Translations under genes and position numbers: made by a program
In this document: positions 1-5,769 of the stretch, piece by piece
Numbering within the stretch: the first letter of the stretch is position 1
Layout: each line of letters opens with the position of its first letter
The notes under the pieces: generated by a model
What the model was told of the DNA's origin: nothing
The model's input: only the letters and a program-made list of their open reading frames with translations
Databases searched by the model: none
Source of the DNA: Bacteroidota bacterium
GTDB lineage: Bacteria > Bacteroidota > Bacteroidia > Flavobacteriales_F > PHOS-HE28
DNA length: 6,984 nucleotides
Direction: 5' to 3'
Assembly (NCBI GenBank): GCA_023428865.1
Contig: JAEYWT010000051.1
Span: forward strand, 1-6,984

Positions 1-731
1 GTGCCAACTCCAAAGCGGGCCAATCGGTTGCTGCGGATGTTTCGTTCTTCTACATGAACGATCAAGCGCAGATCGGCGACAAGGATGCTACCGTGGCCTT
101 CGGCATGAACATCTCGAACATCGGCGCGAAGATGTCCTACACGGAGACCGCAGCGCAGAACTTCATTCCCATCAACTTGCGGATCGGCCCTTCAGTGAAG
201 ATCGAATTGGATCAATACAACTCGATCGCGTTCAATATGGACGTGAACAAGTTGTTGGTACCCACGCCCCCGGTCTATCTTGTGGATGAGAACGGCGCTT
301 TCGTGATCGATCCGGTAACGAACAACTACCAAGTGGCCAGCGGTCGCGACCCGGATGTGGGCATCATGAACGGTATCCTTGGCTCCTTCACTGACGCACC
401 CGGCAACGTGGCGTACGACGACAACAACCAGCCCTACGTTGAATCGGGCTCCCGTTTCCGTGAGGAGATGCGCGAGATCAACCTGGCCGGTGGGTTCGAA
501 TACTGGTATGCAGAGCAGTTCGCGTTCCGCACTGGTTACTTCTGGGAACATTACACCAAAGGCAATCGCAAGTATTTCACGCTGGGTGCTGGTGTGAAGT
601 ACAGCATCTTCACCCTCGACCTGAGCTACTTGATCGCGAACACCCAGCGCAGCCCGCTGGCGAACACCTTGCGTTTCACGCTTGGTTTCAAGTTCGAGAA
701 GGGCAAGAAGAAGCCGGACGCTTCCAACTGA
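1..731 (+). CDS. porV: PorV (LptO) family outer-membrane protein of the type IX secretion system, C-terminal part
   Basis: The reading frame is open from the left edge (first full codon at 3) to the TGA at 729-731, so the 5' part lies outside the window. About 242 residues are visible, against roughly 390 for known PorV proteins. PorV is an outer-membrane beta-barrel that shuttles T9SS cargo from the translocon to the PorU sortase, which removes the C-terminal signal. The sequence shows alternating amphipathic strands, a KLLVPTPP segment, a long Asp/Asn/Gly-rich loop (about 285-450), the GGFEYWY and RTGYFWEHYTKGNRKYFTLG segments typical of PorV, and a final NTLRFTLGFKF strand followed by a Lys-rich tail. 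The methionine at 54 lies inside the protein and is not the start. The TGA overlaps the ispF ATG. The family call rests on remembered PorV sequences and could only be confused with a related FadL/PorV-like barrel. Confidence 0.87.
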   Translation, partial: ANSKAGQSVAADVSFFYMNDQAQIGDKDATVAFGMNISNIGAKMSYTETAAQNFIPINLRIGPSVKIELDQYNSIAFNMDVNKLLVPTPPVYLVDENGAFVIDPVTNNYQVASGRDPDVGIMNGILGSFTDAPGNVAYDDNNQPYVESGSRFREEMREINLAGGFEYWYAEQFAFRTGYFWEHYTKGNRKYFTLGAGVKYSIFTLDLSYLIANTQRSPLANTLRFTLGFKFEKGKKKPDASN

Positions 732-1207
732 TGATCAGGGTCGGCTTCGGCTTCGATGTACACCGCTTGGTAGAGGGCCGCGAGCTCTGGCTTGGTGGTG
801 TGCTGATCCCCCATTCGGTAGGTGCCCTTGGCCATTCTGACGCTGATGTGCTGCTCCATGCCCTGTGTGATGCCCTGCTCGGCGCGGTTGCTTTGGGCGA
901 TATCGGGAAGCACTTCCCCGATACCGATGCACGCTGGAAAGGTGCTGATAGTAAAGTGCTCTTGAAGGAAGTGGTGCGCCTGATCGGTGAGCGCGGCTGG
1001 TCCGTGGGCAATGTGGACTGCACCTTGATCCTGGAACGACCCAAGATCATGCCCCATGTGCCTGCCATGCGGGCGGTGATCGCTCACTTGCTTGGTGTAG
1101 GAGAAGATGCTGTTAGCATTAAAGCCACCACCAATGAGACCATGGGTTTCGTTGGCCGAGAAGAAGGCGTGGCCGCACACGCGGTGGCCTTGATCCAGAA
1201 GGATTGA
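731..1207 (+). CDS. ispF: 2-C-methyl-D-erythritol 2,4-cyclodiphosphate synthase
   Basis: This 158-residue protein has the usual IspF length. IspF converts CDP-methylerythritol 2-phosphate to methylerythritol 2,4-cyclodiphosphate, releasing CMP, in the cytoplasmic MEP pathway to isoprenoid precursors; the family works as a homotrimer with active sites at subunit interfaces. The N-terminal GFGFDVHR gives metal ligands Asp9 and His11, and GHSDADVLLHA gives His43. DIGKHFPDTD follows at 57-66. The C-terminal signature is KATTNETMGFVGREEG (131-146), with Lys131, the Thr pair and Glu145 in their conserved places. The ATG at 731-733 overlaps the porV stop (TGATG), which suggests translational coupling and fixes the start, because the GFGFDVH motif follows at once. 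No key residue is missing. The downstream neighbour is convergent, so this gene ends its transcription unit. Confidence 0.97.
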   Translation: MIRVGFGFDVHRLVEGRELWLGGVLIPHSVGALGHSDADVLLHALCDALLGAVALGDIGKHFPDTDARWKGADSKVLLKEVVRLIGERGWSVGNVDCTLILERPKIMPHVPAMRAVIAHLLGVGEDAVSIKATTNETMGFVGREEGVAAHAVALIQKD

Positions 1208-1224
1208 TCGCGAACAGGAATGAG

Positions 1225-1268
1225 CAAGGGCTGGTGCAACGAGCAGCATGCTCCTACACCTGCCCTTG
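1225..1268. terminator. Long imperfect stem-loop in the convergent gap, likely bidirectional terminator
   Basis: CAAGGGC (1225-1231) pairs with GCCCTTG (1262-1268). After a T/T mismatch, GGTG (1233-1236) pairs with CACC (1257-1260). Across a small internal loop, GAGCA (1241-1245) pairs with TGCTC (1249-1253) around a three-base loop. That makes 16 base pairs in one nested structure, placed between the stops of two convergent genes. There is no T-run on either side, so it is not a classic intrinsic terminator. A second CAAGG at 1275-1279 could pair with CCTTG (1264-1268) and compete with the main stem. The terminator role is inferred from position and pairing. Confidence 0.5.
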
Positions 1269-1290
1269 ACCGGACAAGGCTATCACACGC

Positions 1291-1941
1291 CTAGTCGTCG
1301 CCGTCGTCCGCTGCGGGGTGGGTGAAGGTGCCGTGGCTCTGCTCGTCCTCGAAGTAGTACACCTTCAGCTCGGCGGTGTCCTTGAGCAGGTCGATCTTGC
1401 CGATCTCCACCCGCGAGACCTTCACCCCTAAACGTTGGTAGAGATCCTCGAACAAGGGCACTCGGTTCTGTGGTTTGATGAGGTCGATCCGTTCGTAGAT
1501 GAGCAGTTTAACGGCTTCATGACGGGTAAGCCACACATGCTCCAAAGCGTAGGTCATGACCAGGATCATGCCATCGGTGAAGAGCAGTTCGGACAAGCTC
1601 ACCTTCTTGCTCGCCAACGCATTGATCACGGCCACGCTGATGGTCGCGAACAAGTAGGTCATGTCCTTGATGCTGATCTGCTCCGTGCGGTAGCGCAGTA
1701 CGCCGAAGATGGCGAAGAGGCCGAAGGCGAAGCCGATGCTGAGCTTAACGCTGTTGAGCAGCACGCACAGGAAGAAGATGAGCGTGTTGAAGAGGAAGTA
1801 GGTGAAGAGGTAGTCCTTCTTGCGGTGGATCGGATAGTAGATCAACCGGATCAAGACGAAGAGCACCACCGTGTTGATGCCGAATTTGAACAGGAGCTCC
1901 CACATATCGGCGTGGAAGAGCGGCATTCCGAAGACTTTCAT
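1291..1941 (-). CDS. DUF4956 family multi-pass inner-membrane protein
   Basis: This 216-residue protein has a hydrophobic N-terminal two-thirds with about five membrane segments judged by eye (near residues 22-38, 44-62, 68-82, 95-110 and 118-136). A cytosolic-looking domain (about 140-200) and an acidic tail ending DDGDD follow. The stretch GFAFGLFAIFGVLRYRTEQI (70-89) followed by KDMTYLF is the signature I associate with DUF4956, with conserved Arg and Glu between helices. The family has no proven function that I know of. It often sits beside VTC/polyphosphate-polymerase-domain genes, as here: the upstream gene ends 16 bases before this ATG on the same strand, so the two are probably co-transcribed. 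The start at 1941 is the natural one; Met6 and Met13 are possible later starts. A role as the membrane partner or channel of the VTC-domain protein is inference. Confidence 0.9.
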   Translation of the reverse strand: MKVFGMPLFHADMWELLFKFGINTVVLFVLIRLIYYPIHRKKDYLFTYFLFNTLIFFLCVLLNSVKLSIGFAFGLFAIFGVLRYRTEQISIKDMTYLFATISVAVINALASKKVSLSELLFTDGMILVMTYALEHVWLTRHEAVKLLIYERIDLIKPQNRVPLFEDLYQRLGVKVSRVEIGKIDLLKDTAELKVYYFEDEQSHGTFTHPAADDGDD

Positions 1942-1957
1942 GGTGCAAGGGTACGAT

Positions 1958-2710
1958 TCAGGCGGCTTGGCGGATGCGGTCCAGCTTCAGCAGCACGGCT
2001 TTGAAGGCGTTGTGTTTCACGTTGCGGCCCAGCAGCAGCAGGCCAATGCAGTACTTGCTCATGCCCGAGGGCGGGAGCACCCGTTGGCGCATGATGCGAA
2101 CGAAAGGCGAGGTGCGATCGGCGCGTTCCTGCTTTAATTCAGCGATGACGATGCCACCGAGCTGCTTGTCATCACCAGCGGCCGAGTAACGCAGCCCAAT
2201 GTCCATGGTGAGGCGCTCGGGTGTAGTGCGGTTCACGAAGGTGTACCGGGTGAAGTAGTTCCACACGGTGGCCTGCAGCGGAGCTGGGCTTTTGCTGGCT
2301 TTTGCCACGAAAGCCTGTTGTTCTGTGGAGAGCTGGTCGGGAATGGCATCCACGCGGATGCGCTTCTTGTCGGTACGCCCACGGCCGGTTTTCCGTTTCA
2401 CTTCCAGGAACACCAGATCGCTACCGATGTATTCGCGGAAACGCACTTTGCTGCGGAAGGTGCGCCGGTTGTGGTGGTCCTGGTAGTGCTTCAGGTCGGC
2501 GGTGTCGTAGTAAAGACTGCGATACGCCGTGCCCCGAACGCCATCCACCTCCAACAAACGGTAATGCGGCAACATGGCTTCCAATACCGCTGGAAGCTCG
2601 TGTTCGCCGAAGACGTATTTGGTATCCACCCGGTCCTGCAGCTTCACCCCATCCATCTCGGCGAGCGAAATGGGCTGGAAGCGTTGGATGACCTGTTCGG
2701 TGCTGCTCAT
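1958..2710 (-). CDS. VTC / polyphosphate polymerase domain protein (CYTH-like tunnel fold)
   Basis: The protein is 250 residues from the chosen ATG and resembles the catalytic domain of eukaryotic Vtc4, which builds polyphosphate from ATP inside a tunnel lined with basic and acidic residues. Visible marks are RVDTKYVF (27-34), SLYYDT (65-70), basic RSKVRFREY (86-94), FLEVKRKTGRGRTDKKR (101-117), MDIGLR (169-174), IAELKQ (189-194) and a C-terminal SKYCIG (218-223). These match the alternating Lys/Arg and Glu/Asp strands expected of the tunnel fold. It has no SPX domain and no membrane segment, so it is probably cytosolic or docked on the DUF4956 protein encoded just downstream. The frame runs open up to 2779, but I chose 2710 because the extra 23 residues look unlike the family and would read through the -7 promoter box. 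Actual polyphosphate synthesis is unproven; many bacterial members have no assigned activity. Confidence 0.9.
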   Translation of the reverse strand: MSSTEQVIQRFQPISLAEMDGVKLQDRVDTKYVFGEHELPAVLEAMLPHYRLLEVDGVRGTAYRSLYYDTADLKHYQDHHNRRTFRSKVRFREYIGSDLVFLEVKRKTGRGRTDKKRIRVDAIPDQLSTEQQAFVAKASKSPAPLQATVWNYFTRYTFVNRTTPERLTMDIGLRYSAAGDDKQLGGIVIAELKQERADRTSPFVRIMRQRVLPPSGMSKYCIGLLLLGRNVKHNAFKAVLLKLDRIRQAA

Positions 2711-2725
2711 CGGGGTAAAGGACGC

Positions 2726-2733
2726 CAAATCTA
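2726..2733 (-). promoter_or_regulatory. Candidate -7 box for the VTC-domain/DUF4956 unit
   Basis: On the minus strand the bases read TAGATTTG, an exact fit to the Bacteroidota -7 consensus TAnnTTTG, and end 15 bases before the ATG at 2710. No TTG or TTTG is found at the expected -33 spacing, so only half of the promoter is supported. The short distance implies a leader of about ten bases or fewer. Confidence 0.45.
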
Positions 2734-2765
2734 GGGAACCCTTTGACGGTGTGGGCCTCCAATGG

Positions 2766-2796
2766 TTTGACCAGGCCACGCACTAGCGTACATTTA
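2766..2796 (+). promoter_or_regulatory. Candidate Bacteroidota sigma-ABfr-type promoter for cdd
   Basis: TTTG at 2766-2769 is followed after exactly 19 bases by TACATTTA at 2789-2796. The match to TTTG-N19-TAnnTTTG is complete except for the final base of the -7 box. The cdd ATG is 18 bases further on. It lies in the divergent region and points away from the VTC-domain gene. Confidence 0.6.
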
Positions 2797-2814
2797 GCGC
2801 CCTTTCACCCTGCC

Positions 2815-3303
2815 ATGTCCAGTTCTGGTTCCATTACATTGGAGTTCATCAGTCACGCATCGACCTCGGAGCTGGGCGAGGCGGACCAAGCGTTGCTTAC
2901 CGCTGCCCACGAAGCCGCGTTGCGTGCCTATGCCCGGTACTCCAACTTCCAGGTGGGTGCGGCCTTGCGCATGCGCGATGGGCGTGTGGTAACGGGGAAC
3001 AACCAGGAGAACGCATCGTATCCGGCCGGAACGTGTGCGGAACGTACGGCCTTACATGCCGCCATGTCGTTCGACCCGTATGGTGTGGTGGAGACCATGG
3101 CCATCGTGGTGCCATCGGTCACGGGCGACAGACCGGTAACGCCCTGTGGCATCTGCAGGCAGGCTTTGTTGGAGCAGGAGGTACGGCAGAAAGGTGAGCC
3201 GCTGCGCCTCTTGATGGCCGTGCCGAACGGGCCGGTATACGAAGTGCGCCGAGCCTCGCAACTGCTGCCTTTGGCCTTCGACGCTTCCTTCCTGAACGGA
3301 TAA
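2815..3303 (+). CDS. cdd: Cytidine deaminase
   Basis: This 162-residue zinc enzyme deaminates cytidine and deoxycytidine to uridine and deoxyuridine in pyrimidine salvage. The Zn and catalytic signature is present: TCAERTAL puts Cys74 and the proton-shuttling Glu76 in place, and PCGICRQ gives Cys111 and Cys114. YSNFQVGAAL (42-51) and the GNNQENASYPAG segment match the nucleoside-binding parts of the small homotetrameric class (about 130 residues). The protein has about 22 extra N-terminal residues, seen in other Bacteroidota members as far as I recall. The frame is open back to 2743, but the ATG at 2815 is preferred because it lies downstream of a good promoter and the earlier residues look like intergenic translation. 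pdhA follows after 45 bases and has its own -7 box. Confidence 0.96.
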   Translation: MSSSGSITLEFISHASTSELGEADQALLTAAHEAALRAYARYSNFQVGAALRMRDGRVVTGNNQENASYPAGTCAERTALHAAMSFDPYGVVETMAIVVPSVTGDRPVTPCGICRQALLEQEVRQKGEPLRLLMAVPNGPVYEVRRASQLLPLAFDASFLNG

Positions 3304-3331
3304 GCGCACCGTGGCGTGGAAAGGCAGGGGC

Positions 3332-3339
3332 TATATTTG
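3332..3339 (+). promoter_or_regulatory. Candidate -7 box for pdhA, giving a nearly leaderless mRNA
   Basis: TATATTTG matches TAnnTTTG exactly and lies in the cdd-pdhA gap, only nine bases before the ATG at 3349. No TTTG is seen at the usual -33 spacing. If the box is used, transcription would start within a few bases of the start codon. It also argues against the upstream ATG at 3316, which would place the box inside the coding region. Confidence 0.5.
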
Positions 3340-3348
3340 CCCTACCTT

Positions 3349-4392
3349 ATGAGCACGAAGACCGCCGCTGCCACCAAGAGCAGCAAGTCCGCCAAGTCCG
3401 GGGCCAAGACCTTCGACAAGGACACCTACATGCGTTGGTTCAAGGAAATGGTGCTGATGCGCCGTTTCGAAGAGAAGACCGGCCAGCTCTACACCATGCA
3501 GAAGTTCGGTGGGTTCTGCCACCTCTACATCGGTCAGGAAGCCATCCTGGCCGGCATGATCACCGCCATACGCCCCACGGACCGGCTGATCACCGGGTAC
3601 CGCGACCATGCGCACCCGCTCGTGATCGGCACACCCGCCAAGCACGTGATGGCCGAGCTTTTCGGCAAGATGACCGGCACCAGCAAGGGTAAAGGCGGAA
3701 GCATGCACTACTTCGATAAGCAGCGGCACCTGTTCGGTGGGCACGGCATCGTAGGTGGGCAGATCGGCCTGGGTGCGGGTATCGCCTTCGCGGACAAATA
3801 CCGTGGCGAAGACCATGTGACGCTTTGTTTCATGGGCGATGGTGCCGTGCGCCAGGGCATGTTGCACGAGACCTTCAACATGGCCATGACGTGGAAGTTG
3901 CCCGTGATCTTCATCATCGAGAACAACAACTACGCCATGGGTACCAGCGTGGAACGTACCAGCAACGTGCATGACCTGAGCACCTTGGGCGAGAGCTACG
4001 ATATGCCTGGGTTGGGTGTGAACGGCATGCGCTGCGAGGATGTACATGAGGCCATCGCCATGGCGTGCGATCACATCCGCGCAGGTAACGGACCGTATCT
4101 GCTCGACATAAAGACCTACCGCTACAAGGGGCACAGCATGAGCGACCCCCAGAAGTACCGCACCAAGGAAGAGGTGGAAGAGTACAAGAAGCAGGATCCG
4201 ATCGAGAGCGTGCGCGCTACCATACTCGAGAACAAGTGGGCCAAGGAAGCCGACCTGGAGGCGATCGACGCCGAGGTGAAGAAGGAAGTGGAAGCCGCTG
4301 TGAAATTCGCCGAGGAAAGCCCCATGGCCACCGCCGACGAACTGTACAACGACGTGTACTTCGAGAAGAACTATCCATTCGAGAAAGACTGA
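3349..4392 (+). CDS. pdhA: Pyruvate dehydrogenase E1 component, alpha subunit
   Basis: The protein is 347 residues from the chosen ATG. With E1-beta it decarboxylates pyruvate using thiamine diphosphate and transfers the acetyl group to the lipoyl arm of E2. The ThDP motif is intact: GDGAVRQG at 163-170 and ENNNYAMGTS at 191-200. FCHLYIGQEA (56-65), TGYRDHAHPL (82-91) and KGGSMHYFD (115-123) are typical E1-alpha blocks. The active-site loop YRYKGHSMSDPQKYR (257-271) has His262 and serines corresponding to those phosphorylated in mitochondrial E1; no kinase is seen here. The first 20 or so residues are Lys/Ser/Thr/Ala-rich and look disordered. An upstream in-frame ATG at 3316 is rejected because a -7 box lies between it and 3349. 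E2 follows after 14 bases. E1-beta is not adjacent, so it must be encoded elsewhere. Confidence 0.96.
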   Translation: MSTKTAAATKSSKSAKSGAKTFDKDTYMRWFKEMVLMRRFEEKTGQLYTMQKFGGFCHLYIGQEAILAGMITAIRPTDRLITGYRDHAHPLVIGTPAKHVMAELFGKMTGTSKGKGGSMHYFDKQRHLFGGHGIVGGQIGLGAGIAFADKYRGEDHVTLCFMGDGAVRQGMLHETFNMAMTWKLPVIFIIENNNYAMGTSVERTSNVHDLSTLGESYDMPGLGVNGMRCEDVHEAIAMACDHIRAGNGPYLLDIKTYRYKGHSMSDPQKYRTKEEVEEYKKQDPIESVRATILENKWAKEADLEAIDAEVKKEVEAAVKFAEESPMATADELYNDVYFEKNYPFEKD

Positions 4393-4406
4393 ACGACTGA
4401 CCGACC

Positions 4407-5738
4407 ATGGCCGAGATCGTACGCATGCCGAAATTGAGCGACACCATGACCGAAGGGGTGGTGAGCGCATGGCACAAGAAGGTGGGAGATGCCGTGAAGA
4501 GCGGTGAGGTGCTCGCGGAGATCGAGACCGATAAGGCCACCATGGAGTTCGAGAGCTTTACCGATGGAGTGCTATTGCACATCGGCGTGGAGAAAGGCAA
4601 GGCCGCACCGGTGGACAGCGTACTGGCCGTGCTGGGCAAAGCCGGAGAAGACATCACCGCGCTGCTGGCAGGTGAAGCTTCTGCTGCGCCGAAAGCCGAA
4701 GCTGCTCCGAAGAAGGAAGAACCCAAGGGTCAGGAAAAGCCCAAGGAGCAGGGGCAAGAGCAAGCTGCTCCTGCGCCTGCTCCCACTCCTGAGAAAGCGA
4801 AACCCGTTGCCTCTGGAAGCGTTCCCGCTCCGAAACCCTTGTTCGGTGGTGGAGGTGCCGCTTCTCCATCGGCACCGGCGAACAACGGTCGTGTGAAGGC
4901 CAGTCCGCTGGCGAAGCAGCTTGCTGAAGAGAAAGGCATCGACATAGGCCGGGTGGCTGGCAGTGGCCCCGATGGTCGGGTCACCAAGCAGGATGTGGAG
5001 AACTTCACCGGTGGAGGCGCCTTGTATAGTGTGCCACAAGTGGAGAAGTTCGAAGAGGTGCCCGTGAGCCAGATGCGCAAGACCATTGCGAAGCGCCTGA
5101 GCGAAAGCCTCTTCACCGCGCCACACTTCTTCCTCACATTGGAGCTCGACATGGCCCGTGCCATGAGCGTGCGCGAGTCGATCAACAAGCAGGTGGCACC
5201 GGACAAGATCTCTTTCAATGATCTGGTGATCAAGGCGTGTGCTGTAGCGTTGAAGCAACACCCGAAAGTGAACAGCAGCTGGTTGGGTGATCGCATCCGC
5301 TACAACGAACACGTACACATCGGTGTGGCCGTAGCGGTTGAAGAAGGGCTGCTGGTGCCTGTTGTTCGCTTCGCAGATGGCAAGTCGTTGCGCTCGATCG
5401 GCAACGAGGTGCGCGACCTAGCCAAACGTGCCAAGGACAAGAAACTGCAACCCGCAGATTGGGAAGGCAACACCTTCACCATCTCCAACCTGGGTATGTT
5501 CGGTATTGACGAGTTCACTGCCATCATCAACCCGCCTGATGCGTGCATCCTGGCCGTGGGTGGCATCATGGAGAAACCCGTGGTGAAGAATGGGCAGATC
5601 GTGATCGGCCATACCATGAAGGTGACTCTGAGCTGCGACCACCGCGTGGTGGATGGTGCTACCGGAGCCGCCTTCTTGAACACGCTGAAGAGCTTGTTGG
5701 AAGAACCGGCATTGTTGCTGGGGGTGGGGGCGATCTGA
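4407..5738 (+). CDS. pdhC: Dihydrolipoamide acetyltransferase, E2 of pyruvate dehydrogenase
   Basis: This 443-residue protein forms the core of the pyruvate dehydrogenase complex, moving acetyl groups from E1 through a swinging lipoyl arm to CoA. In order: one lipoyl domain (1-85) with the modified Lys43 in ETDKATMEFES; an Ala/Pro/Lys/Glu linker (about 88-160); a peripheral-subunit-binding domain (about 163-200, VKASPLAKQLAEEKGID then VAGSGPDGRVTKQDVE); a Gly-rich hinge; and the catalytic domain (about 215-443) with DHRVVDGA (411-418), where His412 and Asp416 are catalytic, and FTISNLGMFG (357-366). Some Bacteroidota E2 proteins have two lipoyl domains and are longer; this one has one. It starts 14 bases after the pdhA stop and is surely co-transcribed. 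Pairing with pdhA favours pyruvate over branched-chain or 2-oxoglutarate substrates. Confidence 0.95.
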   Translation: MAEIVRMPKLSDTMTEGVVSAWHKKVGDAVKSGEVLAEIETDKATMEFESFTDGVLLHIGVEKGKAAPVDSVLAVLGKAGEDITALLAGEASAAPKAEAAPKKEEPKGQEKPKEQGQEQAAPAPAPTPEKAKPVASGSVPAPKPLFGGGGAASPSAPANNGRVKASPLAKQLAEEKGIDIGRVAGSGPDGRVTKQDVENFTGGGALYSVPQVEKFEEVPVSQMRKTIAKRLSESLFTAPHFFLTLELDMARAMSVRESINKQVAPDKISFNDLVIKACAVALKQHPKVNSSWLGDRIRYNEHVHIGVAVAVEEGLLVPVVRFADGKSLRSIGNEVRDLAKRAKDKKLQPADWEGNTFTISNLGMFGIDEFTAIINPPDACILAVGGIMEKPVVKNGQIVIGHTMKVTLSCDHRVVDGATGAAFLNTLKSLLEEPALLLGVGAI

Positions 5739-5769
5739 TCACTGGATGGCTCATCCGATAGGTCGAACG

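Noticed and set aside
626..1249. A 207-codon minus-strand frame opposite ispF
   Set aside because: IspF is complete with all its motifs on the plus strand; the antisense frame matches nothing I know.
1435..2004. A 189-codon plus-strand frame opposite the DUF4956 gene
   Set aside because: Its Glu/Asp/His-rich translation is the shadow of hydrophobic codons on the minus strand, and no promoter or start signal supports it.
2711..2779. N-terminal extension of the VTC-domain protein to 2779
   Set aside because: It would read through a perfect -7 box, and the added residues do not look like the family's N-terminus.
3331..4470. A 379-codon open frame antisense to pdhA
   Set aside because: It lies exactly opposite a gene with an intact ThDP motif. 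Its translation is His/Val/Leu-rich without recognisable domains, as expected of antisense frames in GC-rich coding DNA.
4686..4870. Repetitive-looking GCTCCTGCGCC/AAGAAG-type sequence as a DNA repeat
   Set aside because: It encodes the Ala/Pro/Lys/Glu linker between E2 domains. The repetition is of amino-acid composition and is normal for this protein family.
4572..5318. A 248-codon open frame antisense to the E2 gene
   Set aside because: The plus strand is plainly E2. The antisense product is low in complexity (Ser/Arg/Leu runs opposite the Ala/Lys linker) and has no known domain.
5721..5731. GGGGGTGGGGG near the end of the E2 gene as a possible G-quadruplex
   Set aside because: Only two G-runs are close together. 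They encode the Gly-Val-Gly end of the protein, so this is not enough for a four-stranded structure.
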